IMG/VR virus record: IMGVR_UViG_3300033153_007973
Coordinates: 170,009-234,008 of that record
Reading direction: 5' to 3' (one strand)
Source: a virus
Length of the DNA stretch: 64,000 nt
Part shown: piece by piece, positions 34,276-42,289 of the stretch
Position numbering within the stretch: position 1 is the stretch's first letter
Layout: each line of letters opens with the position of its first letter
Program-made: the position numbers and the translations under genes
Notes under the pieces: generated by a model
Database searches by the model: none
What the model was told of the DNA's origin: nothing
Seen by the model: the letters and a program-made list of their open reading frames with translations, nothing else

Positions 34276-35274
34276 TTATTGAATTGCTGCACAAATTCTT
34301 GCAATGTCCAGCATTCTTGCAATAAAGTCAGCTTTCTGGTTTGTCATCTCCAGAGGAGCCCTCATGCACATTAGAAGCTCGTGACATCTCTGAAGCTTAG
34401 TCTTTCGCTCTCTCATGGCAATTGCAGCGAAGTAGTTCACCATATGGATTCTAACTGCTTCGTGATCAGTTTTGACTCCCTTAATAAGGTCAACCATTTC
34501 TCGCCATCTGCAGCTACCTAGAATCACCCTGGCAAAGTCTCTCATTAGAATCTCTCGTTCCTCATGCATTTCGGAAACGGCACCAGTTCTCTGAAAGATA
34601 TAAGTTAGGACAGTAAGCTGTCTAGCAGATCCCCGAGCCATGCCTATAATGGTATCTCTAGTGGGTTCCATCATCGTACGGACCTCATCAATATAACCAC
34701 CATCGAGCATTCTCTTGGTGATATATTCCATGAACTCTTTAGACTGTGAGTATGCTAGACTATCGAATCCGATTTGGTAACATCTGTTTCGGATGGTTGG
34801 AAGTACCTTCATGGGTTCAGTCGTACACATGATCATACAGAGGTGGTCTGGACACTCCTCTAGCACTTTCAGAATTACATTTTGGGCGTCCTTAGATAAT
34901 TGGTGACATTCGTCTAGGATAACTGTCTTGATTTCTGAGTTCAGGGGTGGGACTGCCACCTCATCTATTAATGATCTCATATCGTCAATGCCACGTTGGT
35001 CCGCGGCGTTGGTCTCTATGATAGACCACATATCAGCATTCGTACATTGTGCACAGACACCACATGGTTTCTCATCTTTAGATTCACAGTTCAGGAACCT
35101 AGCAATAATCCTGGCGAGAGTGGTCTTGCCGCAGCCAGACTCACCATATAGAAAGACGCTTCTGCCCATCTTCCCTGTCTCCATGAGTTCCTTCACGTGC
35201 TTTAGGGAATTAGATGTCGGAAACATCTCGCTGAGACGCTTGGGTCTTATTGCGTTGTATATATTTTGGTCCAT
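34276..35274 (-). CDS. Clamp loader ATPase (DnaX/RFC-like)
   Basis: The 332-residue protein has Walker A G-E-S-G-C-G-K-T-T at residues 44-52. A four-Cys zinc module as in DnaX tau/gamma follows (C63 and C-G-V-C-A-Q-C at 71-77). It also has Walker B I-L-D-E-C-H-Q-L and C-T-T-E-P with an arginine-finger-like I-R-N-R-C-Y near 164. It opens and loads the sliding clamp. Only one loader subunit is visible here, and the clamp gene lies about 4 kb upstream in the same direction. Confidence 0.85.
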   Translation of the reverse strand: MDQNIYNAIRPKRLSEMFPTSNSLKHVKELMETGKMGRSVFLYGESGCGKTTLARIIARFLNCESKDEKPCGVCAQCTNADMWSIIETNAADQRGIDDMRSLIDEVAVPPLNSEIKTVILDECHQLSKDAQNVILKVLEECPDHLCMIMCTTEPMKVLPTIRNRCYQIGFDSLAYSQSKEFMEYITKRMLDGGYIDEVRTMMEPTRDTIIGMARGSARQLTVLTYIFQRTGAVSEMHEEREILMRDFARVILGSCRWREMVDLIKGVKTDHEAVRIHMVNYFAAIAMRERKTKLQRCHELLMCMRAPLEMTNQKADFIARMLDIARICAAIQ

Positions 35275-35690
35275 TATGGGTTCTCCTTGGCATCTTTTAT
35301 GATTGCCTCATGATCTTCTTTTCCTTGACGATGCGCTATCTCGAATTTCTCAATCGGATCTCCGTAGCCAATCCGAAGTGCCTTGCAGAATGCTTTGTAC
35401 TTTCGTGATCTCCACCCAGAATGGCAGTATACCCTCGCCTTATCTGAATAGTTATAACGAGTAGCCTCTAGGAAGTCTTCCGCATCTTTTCTAGAGAAGA
35501 AGATTCCAGATATACAGTGTGCAACTCTGTAAATATCTGGATCTTCTGCTTCATCATCGTCTCTATTTCTCTCTAATGTGCAGGGATCAATGATCAACCA
35601 GTATGGACTGTCAGTGGCTTCGTTACTGCCCTCAACAAGAGTTTCCATGAGAACTTGGATGGCTGCTTGTATTTCTTTATTAGTATGCAT
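35274..35690 (-). CDS. Hypothetical protein (138 aa)
   Basis: I do not recognise this protein. The ATG 13 bases after the previous stop, with AGGAATGGTGAG upstream, is preferred to one 30 bases earlier. A mixed alpha/beta core includes Y-W-L-I-I-D-P-C, then R-V-A-H-C-I-S-G-I-F-F-S-R-K-D-A-E-D-F and R-V-Y-C-H-S-G-W-R-S. It overlaps the clamp-loader start by one base, so the two are co-expressed. Function unknown. Confidence 0.55.
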   Translation of the reverse strand: MHTNKEIQAAIQVLMETLVEGSNEATDSPYWLIIDPCTLERNRDDDEAEDPDIYRVAHCISGIFFSRKDAEDFLEATRYNYSDKARVYCHSGWRSRKYKAFCKALRIGYGDPIEKFEIAHRQGKEDHEAIIKDAKENP

Positions 35691-35703
35691 CTCACCATTC
35701 CTG

Positions 35704-36210
35704 CTAATACTCTGCTTCATTGGCTTCCAGTACCTCCGCGTTGTATTGCTCGATCTTAGCTAGTACATATTCACCTAGTTTCCTGTAGCTTTCGTTTGTG
35801 TGGAGGGACAGGACTCTGACCTGATCCTTCGTGAGTCGGTAGCTCACGACTTTTCCTTTGCTAGCGTCCGCAGCGTTGATCCCAACGTTATCACACCAAT
35901 GAATCTTTCTTCCGTCTCTAGCAGTTACCTTACTGACGTAGAAGTTGATTCCAGGATTGAAGTCATTGGATGCTGTAAGCTCTTTGGCTACATTCATGAG
36001 GTTTGTTTCCTTCTTCTCATGCTTAGTCTCTGATCCTTCTCGATCTTTTAGCATCTTCATTCTGTCTTCTTGTCTTGCTGTGTAAACTGCTTCACGTATC
36101 TGGGCATTATCATTGCATCCTCCAATGATTCCTCCGAATATTATAGATAATGTTACAGTAATAATCATTAATGTAAGGTCCATTCCATCAAAGTTCTTCC
36201 AGTTCATTTT
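35704..36210 (-). CDS. Membrane-anchored hypothetical protein (168 aa)
   Basis: The start behind GAGGAG is chosen over an ATG 48 bases earlier. Residues 10-30 form one hydrophobic segment ending I-G-G-C-N-D, either a signal anchor or a weak lipobox-like site. A coiled, charged stretch follows (R-M-K-M-L-K-D-R-E), and then a soluble domain from about residue 65 with Y-V-S-K-V-T-A-R-D-G-R-K-I. It probably faces the periplasm or the outside. Function unknown. Confidence 0.55.
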   Translation of the reverse strand, partial: KMNWKNFDGMDLTLMIITVTLSIIFGGIIGGCNDNAQIREAVYTARQEDRMKMLKDREGSETKHEKKETNLMNVAKELTASNDFNPGINFYVSKVTARDGRKIHWCDNVGINAADASKGKVVSYRLTKDQVRVLSLHTNESYRKLGEYVLAKIEQYNAEVLEANEAEY

Positions 36211-36514
36211 GTTTCTCCTCTTTGTGTGGATCGAATATGTCATCCATTGATGGTCCAAGAACTCCTATCCGAAACTTCTTGAACTCCTTCTCTCCAAGAT
36301 GTTCTAACAGTACTTTATCGGAGCAGCCTTCACAATAGAATTTATCACTAAACTGAAACTTAACACCGAGAACCATAGATGCATTATATATAGTGCGACA
36401 TTTGCCACACTCGAACCATCCCTCTGGAAGAGTTGTAGAAGGCCTCTCAGATGCACGTACGGACTCCTCAAAGCTATTTATCCTTATTGAAGATAGATCA
36501 TGTGTGTCAGCCAT
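36188..36514 (-). CDS. Small zinc-ribbon protein (108 aa)
   Basis: C-G-K-C near residue 36 and C-E-G-C near residue 61 form a four-Cys zinc ribbon separated by about 24 residues. The rest is polar with an acidic C-terminus (E-E-K-Q-N-E-L-E-E-L). The ribosome site is AAGGGG. It overlaps the next gene by 23 bases. Such ribbons often bind nucleic acid or other proteins. Function unknown. Confidence 0.55.
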   Translation of the reverse strand: MADTHDLSSIRINSFEESVRASERPSTTLPEGWFECGKCRTIYNASMVLGVKFQFSDKFYCEGCSDKVLLEHLGEKEFKKFRIGVLGPSMDDIFDPHKEEKQNELEEL

Positions 36515-36562
36515 TTAGATACCCCTTAGAATGCTCCTATGAGCGCGTTTTTGGCTTCGATA

Positions 36563-38059
36563 CTATAACCCCGCGTCCTGTAAGGACTTAGCTATTAATC
36601 CAGATTTGTTGTTGATCATGCCTCTTCCTGTACCTTGGAGAGGATACACTGCTTCCTTTACTACAGTATAACCAAGAGCGTTGCAATGTTTCTGAACCGC
36701 CCTCGCTCTTCTCATTGCTCCTGTCGTTTCGCTATCGTATATATAATATGCTTCCGGCTTTGGCTTCCCGGGGTACTGTCTGAGTACCCGGCCGATAGCC
36801 TGTTGCACATCATTCTTAGCAGCGAATGGGGTAGTGAAGACGATGAGATCCAGTCTCGGTATGTCCAATGCTTGTCTAACGTATTGGAAGGTAGCGAATG
36901 TGATGTGTGGCTCATTTTTCTCCTCGCATCCTGGGTGGTCTTTGAATCCCTTACCCCCGACCATAATCAGCTTTTCTTTGTCTGGGATCTTATCGCACAG
37001 TTCGTACAGAACCTTAGTGTGGTCTCTTCGATGTGTTAAGATAATTACATTTCGTCCGCCAGCATACTTCTTCATTATGAGCTCGGCGATACGTTTATTT
37101 CTCTCCTTGTCTGATACAAGAATGTTTATTAATTTAGGCATGTTATCACCTTTGTTAATCCATTGTCCATTCTCTCTGCGCCACATGGCGTACTTGTTGT
37201 CGGGGACAGCCATCCTGGTATCCAGGAATCGGATGTCGGGAATAAGCATGTTTGTTTCCATCCTATGGATTCTGTTACCGATGACCCACATGAATACTCG
37301 AAGCTTATCTGTCCTCTGGATGGTGGCAGTAACGCCCTTCCTGGCGCAGGGAAATTTCTCGATGGCTTCTCTGAACTTGAAAGATCCTACTGAAGTATGG
37401 ACTTCATCTGCTATGACTAAGCTGTGTGCATCATAGAACTCCTGGTTGTCTTCATAGTCACGACGAATTAGAGTTTGGACTAGGCAGATATTTACTTTGC
37501 CTGAGTGATCCAGTTTTCCACCAGCATTGATCTTAATGTCATCCTCTGTGAGGTTAGTGAACTTCAGGAGAGAGTCCTTCCATTGATTAGCGAGGAATTC
37601 CTGGTTAACCAATACCGCGGTTCTGACCTTGAGTTTGTTGATGAGTCCGACACAGACTACAGTCTTTCCTGATCCACAATCTGCATGTAAGAGATCACAT
37701 GATGTAGCTAATGCTTCGACCGCGGCTTGTTGGTCTCTTCTTAGCTGGCAGGTCTTCTTCTTGGTCCAACTGATCTTGATTGGCTTATCAGGTAGATCAT
37801 CAGTTGAATACAGCTGCTCCATGTTTTCTGTAATTATGGACCAGTAGGCGTTCTTGTTGTCAGCTAGGAAGTGTCTCGGAATAAGGATGCTTCCTAGTTC
37901 GTCTTCCGAGTAGAGGAAGATTGTTTCTGGTACATCAGTCTTTCCTGCAAATTTGGACTGGCTTTTATGAAGTGGGTTTGCGATCGTCAATGATTTCCTT
38001 AATGCATCTCGTTCGATAGTATCGTTTGGTTCGATGATACAATATCTATTTATCTTCAT
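36563..38059 (-). CDS. SF2 helicase, UvsW/RapA-like
   Basis: The start at M-K-I-N-R-Y-C is preferred to one 18 bases earlier. The 498-residue protein has a roughly 110-residue N-terminal region, then Walker A H-A-D-C-G-S-G-K-T near 130 and the DExH-type motif L-V-I-A-D-E-V-H near 218. Later are I-L-T-H-R-R-D-H near 345 and the motif VI Q-A-I-G-R-V-L-R near 425. This is the compact layout of T4 UvsW and related phage helicases, which move branches, unwind R-loops and restart forks. It is distinct from the intein-bearing helicase. Confidence 0.8.
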   Translation of the reverse strand: MKINRYCIIEPNDTIERDALRKSLTIANPLHKSQSKFAGKTDVPETIFLYSEDELGSILIPRHFLADNKNAYWSIITENMEQLYSTDDLPDKPIKISWTKKKTCQLRRDQQAAVEALATSCDLLHADCGSGKTVVCVGLINKLKVRTAVLVNQEFLANQWKDSLLKFTNLTEDDIKINAGGKLDHSGKVNICLVQTLIRRDYEDNQEFYDAHSLVIADEVHTSVGSFKFREAIEKFPCARKGVTATIQRTDKLRVFMWVIGNRIHRMETNMLIPDIRFLDTRMAVPDNKYAMWRRENGQWINKGDNMPKLINILVSDKERNKRIAELIMKKYAGGRNVIILTHRRDHTKVLYELCDKIPDKEKLIMVGGKGFKDHPGCEEKNEPHITFATFQYVRQALDIPRLDLIVFTTPFAAKNDVQQAIGRVLRQYPGKPKPEAYYIYDSETTGAMRRARAVQKHCNALGYTVVKEAVYPLQGTGRGMINNKSGLIAKSLQDAGL

Positions 38060-38591
38060 GCTTCTTAACCTTATCATGTCTGCAACACTTCGGGCATGTA
38101 ATCAAAGATACTTCATGTTCGTAAGGCAGAGAGAGAATTTTATAGAATGCATTAAGATCATATTGGTCACTAGTTGTACGTTTATATTCAACAGATTCTC
38201 CCCCTCTCAGTTCTTCCGTCCATGTCTGATTGCACCGAGTGCATTGCATTCTTTGTGCTTCAGGATACTTTACCTTCTTGCATTTGCCACATTTTTTGTC
38301 AATAGTATGAGTCATGCAAAAGCAGTGCGGACAGATGGTTATAGTACTTAGCCTTTCGTCTATCTCTTTGAGCTCTTCCTCGTCCTTTTTCTTCATCTTG
38401 ATAATCTCTTTGATCATATTGATTGCGCGAATGTTCTTTGGTGCGATCTTCTTACACTCATCTTCGGAGAGTACTTGGAGGTGCGGATGGTGTTGACCCA
38501 TTCCTGCATCTGCAATTGCGACTTTCTCGAAGGTGTCTAAGAAAGTCTGGAGATCATCCGCTGAGCATTCTGTATCTATAGTGTGCGTCAT
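38046..38591 (-). CDS. Multi-zinc-ribbon protein (181 aa)
   Basis: The protein has a helical N-terminal half and a Cys-rich C-terminal half with C-P-H-C, C-G-K-C, C-T-R-C and C-P-K-C pairs, enough for two zinc ribbons. The region around C-T-R-C-N-Q-T-W resembles TFIIS/transcription-type ribbons. The ATG overlaps the previous stop (CCATGA), and the 3' end overlaps the UvsW-like gene. A role in transcription or DNA metabolism is a reasonable guess only. Confidence 0.55.
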   Translation of the reverse strand: MTHTIDTECSADDLQTFLDTFEKVAIADAGMGQHHPHLQVLSEDECKKIAPKNIRAINMIKEIIKMKKKDEEELKEIDERLSTITICPHCFCMTHTIDKKCGKCKKVKYPEAQRMQCTRCNQTWTEELRGGESVEYKRTTSDQYDLNAFYKILSLPYEHEVSLITCPKCCRHDKVKKHEDK

Positions 38592-38881
38592 GGTCTGTTA
38601 CGTACCTCTCTTTCTTTTCTCTCGATTGAGCCAATATTCAATGGCTTAGAGGTATAAGAAATCATACCAGTGCAGAAATCATAATCTATATCCTGTCTGC
38701 ATCTAGCTAGTTTTCTTGCGTATACTTTTGCTTTAGGAGTACTCTCGAAGAAGAGCACAGATGTTCTGGACTGGTGAGTCTTCGTATCGTATTCTTTCAT
38801 GATGAGAACAACTTTTTGAGCTAGTCTGTCTGATATTACCCATTGGACATCTGCTTTCAGCTTTGCGGTGCTCTTTTTCAT
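38588..38881 (-). CDS. Hypothetical protein (97 aa)
   Basis: I do not recognise this protein. The start behind AAGGAAAG is chosen over an ATG 33 bases earlier. It is basic, with alternating hydrophobic strands (V-Q-W-V-I-S-D, V-V-L-I-M-K-E, S-V-L-F-F-E-S) that suggest a small beta-rich fold, and a charged C-terminus. It overlaps its neighbours by 4 bases on each side, so it is part of the replication operon. Confidence 0.55.
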   Translation of the reverse strand: MKKSTAKLKADVQWVISDRLAQKVVLIMKEYDTKTHQSRTSVLFFESTPKAKVYARKLARCRQDIDYDFCTGMISYTSKPLNIGSIERKEREVRNRP

Positions 38882-39300
38882 TGTTCTTTCCTTGCTAGTG
38901 CCATCATGATGCACTTATAGTTTCTGAGAATACGAGCAGACTTATCTGCTTCATCTAATGAGTTTGTAATATTTGGATTATTAATGCGTGCAGATGTAAG
39001 TAGATTCTTGAAGTCATTTGCAGTAGATGATTTGGCGGAGTGTCCATGATTTTCTAGTGTTCTTATGATATAATCATCTGGTGAATAGTTCTCAGGTGGA
39101 GTTATTTTATCTGGGAGTATGACATACGTAGTACTCTCTCCTTCAGAGTAGAGATATACTCTGGGAACTTCATCAGTTCCCGTTGGTAAGAGAGTTTCAT
39201 GTGGTATGGGACTACCAACTGCCCAGCCGTTACTTATTAAAGCTCGGCGAAGGGATGCAGTAGTCCTGCCGAGCTGTGTATTTACATGAAAGCCATTCAT
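38878..39300 (-). CDS. Hypothetical protein (140 aa)
   Basis: I do not recognise this protein. It starts in the stop of the sliding-clamp gene (ATGA). A beta-like segment (R-V-Y-L-Y-S-E-G-E-S-T-T-Y-V-I-L) lies near residue 50, and the C-terminus is helical with S-L-D-E-A-D-K-S-A-R. Coupling to the clamp suggests a replication-linked role, but nothing in the sequence defines it. Confidence 0.5.
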   Translation of the reverse strand: MNGFHVNTQLGRTTASLRRALISNGWAVGSPIPHETLLPTGTDEVPRVYLYSEGESTTYVILPDKITPPENYSPDDYIIRTLENHGHSAKSSTANDFKNLLTSARINNPNITNSLDEADKSARILRNYKCIMMALARKEQ

Positions 39301-40466
39301 TTATTCTTTACCATCTTGAAGGCGTATGAGATCCTGGAGTCTTCTCCCTTTACTCCACCAGCCATGTTAACATAGAAGTTCTTCTGGTTTACTTGGTAGA
39401 CTCGGATACCGACCTTGTCTTCTTCGGCTGCATCACCGACACATTTTAGCATCCTCGAGAACATTCCTGCTACACACTTAACATCTGTCTCTTTACCCGT
39501 AAGTTTATATGAAGAACCGTTCACTGTTGTACTGAAGCTACCAGATGATGTTTGAACTCCAAGGTGCACGCCCGAAGATTTAAATGCCATTGGGAGTTGT
39601 AGTCCAGGACCAGCCATCATGGTAGCTGTAGAGAGTGCATCTCTGAGTTTCTTGACTGGAACCTCCATGGTACTAGCGACAGTTTTCATAAGACCATGTA
39701 GCTTACGGATCTGCGCAATACCAGTGCCGCCCTCTGTCTTTGAGTATGACATGATTATTTTACATGAGTCGTTCTCGAGTCTGACGATCTTGTCTCCGAT
39801 GCTGATCTTAAGTGGTGCTTTCTTCGTGCTTTGTCCTATGGCTCTGACTGCTTGCATTAGAGATTTAGAGTTTGTCTCTACATCCATAGTACTTGTTATG
39901 CCCTTGTTCTTGATATCAAGGGTTGCGATCACAGAGTTACAACCAATAGCAATATTGGCTTGCCCAGGTTCTGTATGAATAATCACTTTGAAGGTAGCAC
40001 CCTTGACGTCTCCGATAGATAAGCTGGAGATTATCTCTGTGAATACAGAGAGCGTGTTAGGACTCATAACCAAGATATCTTCATAGGTGTCCTTCGCTGC
40101 GTCAACTAACATGGGTTTCATTTGTTCCATGTCTAACTCATTTGCTGACAGGCTGAACCGTCCACCTGGTCCTCTAATCTGTATGTTTTTGCCAATTCGC
40201 ATTTCAACATTGCCTTCCCTACATGTCATAAGGACATTCAGGAATCTTTGGAAGTCAATAGCAATAGGACCAAATGTATCTGGATCCTTTCCCTCTTCGA
40301 CTGGCATTTGCATCACTGTAATCGCGCGTGCGGATGCTGATGAGACAACAGATACCAGGCTTGCTCCTTTAGAAAACAACACCACCCGTTTTGAATCAAT
40401 GGATGGTGCTGTAAGAGATCTTAGCCTGGAGAAATGCTCAACAAGTTCTCCTCCGTTAATCTTCAT
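39297..40466 (-). CDS. DNA polymerase sliding clamp (DnaN-like)
   Basis: The 389-residue protein matches the length of a three-domain bacterial beta clamp. It alternates beta-strands and short helices throughout. Recognisable points are I-A-I-D-F-Q-R-F near 80, G-R-F-S-L-S-A near 112 and M-S-P-N-T-L-S near 142, similar to the domain starts of DnaN. Identity is low. It would encircle DNA and tether the family B polymerase. Position in an operon with helicase and clamp loader supports the call. The ribosome site is AAGGAGA. Confidence 0.6.
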   Translation of the reverse strand: MKINGGELVEHFSRLRSLTAPSIDSKRVVLFSKGASLVSVVSSASARAITVMQMPVEEGKDPDTFGPIAIDFQRFLNVLMTCREGNVEMRIGKNIQIRGPGGRFSLSANELDMEQMKPMLVDAAKDTYEDILVMSPNTLSVFTEIISSLSIGDVKGATFKVIIHTEPGQANIAIGCNSVIATLDIKNKGITSTMDVETNSKSLMQAVRAIGQSTKKAPLKISIGDKIVRLENDSCKIIMSYSKTEGGTGIAQIRKLHGLMKTVASTMEVPVKKLRDALSTATMMAGPGLQLPMAFKSSGVHLGVQTSSGSFSTTVNGSSYKLTGKETDVKCVAGMFSRMLKCVGDAAEEDKVGIRVYQVNQKNFYVNMAGGVKGEDSRISYAFKMVKNK

Positions 40467-40496
40467 ATTTATCTCCTTATTAGGGTTTGTTTTAGG

Positions 40497-40598
40497 TGGA
40501 GTAGGTGGGACTCGAACCCACGGCGACTTTTCGCTGGTTCCCGCAAGGGTACTCTAAGCGTACTCACCCTGAGTGGCGCCTAACCCAATAGCTACCCC
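40497..40598 (-). tRNA. tRNA-like gene, isotype not assigned
   Basis: On the minus strand the acceptor arms GGGGTAG and CTACTCC pair over seven bases with one G-U pair. The T-arm GTGGG-TTCGAGT-CCCAC is perfect, and A is in the discriminator position. No CCA is encoded. The 102-nt length and the small hairpin GCGA-AAAG-TCGC just before the T-arm suggest a long variable arm (Leu/Ser-like). The D and anticodon arms can be folded in more than one way (for example GTAC-GCTTAGA-GTAC), so I do not name an anticodon. Confidence 0.55.
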
Positions 40599-40644
40599 TG
40601 AGACCCCATAGAGAGCGCCGTCCGACTGTAAGCCAGACAGTCCT

Positions 40645-40797
40645 CTAATCCTTCTCAGAATCGCTTGGATCTAGGACGATCACGGAGATCCCTCGGCTTT
40701 CGCCATCTTCCTTATACGGGCGCAGGTCATAGACCAAACACGGGCCGAAGCCACTATAATTCCGTGGAAGTGGGATATTCCTGACCTTCCTTGTCAT
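40645..40797 (-). CDS. Small hypothetical protein (50 aa)
   Basis: The 50-codon frame starts with ATG and lies in the otherwise gene-free interval between the transglycosylase and the tRNA-like gene. The product has an ordered composition (M-T-R-K-V-R-N-I-P, then G-F-G-P-C-L-V-Y-D-L-R-P-Y, then I-S-V-I-V-L-D-P-S-D) with likely beta-strands and an acidic end. The ribosome site is weak (GATGG). The protein-like sequence supports it, but expression is uncertain. Confidence 0.4.
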   Translation of the reverse strand: MTRKVRNIPLPRNYSGFGPCLVYDLRPYKEDGESRGISVIVLDPSDSEKD

Positions 40798-40862
40798 ACA
40801 CCATCGAGGCGGGAGGAAAAGTTCTCTTCCGCTGAGATACTACTCCATATTTTGTGCAGCAG

Positions 40863-41582
40863 TTACTTTCTACTGCGTCTTTTGCTGATTCTTTTCTTCT
40901 TGTATTGGTTCTTACAGTACTTGTTGAATCCTTCATCGGTACCATATGAATCATAGAATGCTTTCCTATGTCTCTTATAGATACGCATAACATCACGAAC
41001 ATACTTAGCGTTTCTTACATTATAATAGTGGTAGTTTCCCCATCCTACATTGTATAGTTCGATGACTACCTTAAGGTTGTCTTCGTCCATTGTACCATCT
41101 TCGTAGTACATGGGATACTTTTTAGCTAGCCATTCAAGAAGGCCAACCCCACCATGAATGTTATTCTCTATGTTATATACTTTCCATTTGTTGAGCTCCC
41201 AGCCAATGATTTTACCATTGGTATTCTTTACTGGGTCAAAGTAGCTTCTTCCAGTTTCCCATTCAGCCTGCTTGGCTCCGAGTCTTACGAGCTGCATCAG
41301 TCCCCTGGCTTTCTTTGGACTGTATGCATATTGCTTGTAAGCACTTTCATTTGACATGATAGCAGTGACTAGTGGAGGCTCAATGATTTGCTTCCTTGTA
41401 GCACTTGCTATCGATTTCATGATTCTTCCCTCGAGCTTAAGTGTCTTGGGAGAATACATCTTCATCTCATTTCTGATCATACTCATAAAACTGTCGCTAC
41501 CGCTATGGAGGTTGCTCTCGGTAATGAGCACGAAGGTCAGGGCGACAAGAGCAATCAGAGTATACTTGATTCGCTTACGCAT
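40863..41582 (-). CDS. Lytic transglycosylase (SLT-like), membrane-anchored
   Basis: The start after GAGGTG is chosen. Residues 5-25 (Y-T-L-I-A-L-V-A-L-T-F-V-L) form a signal anchor. The domain has T-A-I-M-S-N-E-S near 85 with the catalytic Glu, then K-A-R-G-L-M-Q-L near 101, N-I-H-G-G-V-G-L-L near 148 and Y-N-V-G-W-G near 185. These are the four regions of the SLT/goose-lysozyme-like fold. It cuts peptidoglycan glycan strands to 1,6-anhydro ends, either at entry or lysis. The C-terminus is Lys/Arg-rich. It lies next to the endolysin. Confidence 0.82.
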   Translation of the reverse strand: MRKRIKYTLIALVALTFVLITESNLHSGSDSFMSMIRNEMKMYSPKTLKLEGRIMKSIASATRKQIIEPPLVTAIMSNESAYKQYAYSPKKARGLMQLVRLGAKQAEWETGRSYFDPVKNTNGKIIGWELNKWKVYNIENNIHGGVGLLEWLAKKYPMYYEDGTMDEDNLKVVIELYNVGWGNYHYYNVRNAKYVRDVMRIYKRHRKAFYDSYGTDEGFNKYCKNQYKKKRISKRRSRK

Positions 41583-41612
41583 AGTGTACACCTCACTTGT
41601 GGGATGTTATTG

Positions 41613-42236
41613 CTATCCCTTATTTGATCGAGCTCTAATCGCCCAACCTATGGCGAATGACTCGAATCGTTCGTTCTTTTCTCCGAGCTCTACATATCTG
41701 GCTCCTTGCAGGCAGTTCAGATATAACTCAAGAGCTTCTTCGATGTCTTGTCTCTTAGTAGCTATGTTACATGCTGATATTGTCTTGGGACCGACCTTGC
41801 CATCTACGACAAGATCGTCCCATCTCTTTTCTTTCAGGTTCAGGAAGTTTAAGGTTCTCTGAAGGAACTTCTTTGATGTTCCATGTCCGCAGTTAACTGC
41901 GGTATCGAAGTACTCCATGGCGATGAGCTTGGACTCAATCTTGTCTGCCTTGAGTGGCTTCCAGAACTCAGTCAGGTAGAAGTCTTTGACCTCTACTTGA
42001 AGTTGTATATCCTCATGCAGATGAGTTTCTAGCCGTTTCTTTCCGGCCTTTGATTTCAGATCGATTTCAAGCATATCTACTTTGTAGTTATCGATAATTA
42101 TCCAGCCTTTCCAGTTCGGAAAGATCCGGCGAGCACACCCGCGGTATGTCTCTCCGCCTGGATCATCTGGATGATTTACATAGTCACCTTCGAGCTTAAG
42201 TGTATGCTCATATGCAGTATTAAAGTTATCGCTCAT
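41613..42236 (-). CDS. Endolysin, glycosyl hydrolase 108 with PG-binding domain
   Basis: The start behind AGGAGGAAAAAG is chosen; an ATG 54 bases upstream is less good. The 207-residue protein has the GH108 signature L-E-G-D-Y-V-N-H-P-D-D-P-G-G-E-T near residue 14, with the catalytic Glu at its start. It is followed by F-D-T-A-V-N-C-G-H near 112 and a C-terminal D-G-K-V-G-P-K-T peptidoglycan-binding segment near 145. It hydrolyses the cell-wall glycan at lysis. It has no signal peptide, so it needs a holin or release factor not identified here. Confidence 0.88.
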   Translation of the reverse strand: MSDNFNTAYEHTLKLEGDYVNHPDDPGGETYRGCARRIFPNWKGWIIIDNYKVDMLEIDLKSKAGKKRLETHLHEDIQLQVEVKDFYLTEFWKPLKADKIESKLIAMEYFDTAVNCGHGTSKKFLQRTLNFLNLKEKRWDDLVVDGKVGPKTISACNIATKRQDIEEALELYLNCLQGARYVELGEKNERFESFAIGWAIRARSNKG

Positions 42237-42289
42237 CTTTTTCCTCCTGAGACGGTATTTTATTCCCGCCCATATTTTCTCGATTGACA

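Noticed and set aside
40497-40598. tmRNA
   Set aside because: The length is only 102 nt and there is no coding tag region; the 5' half does not match tmRNA.
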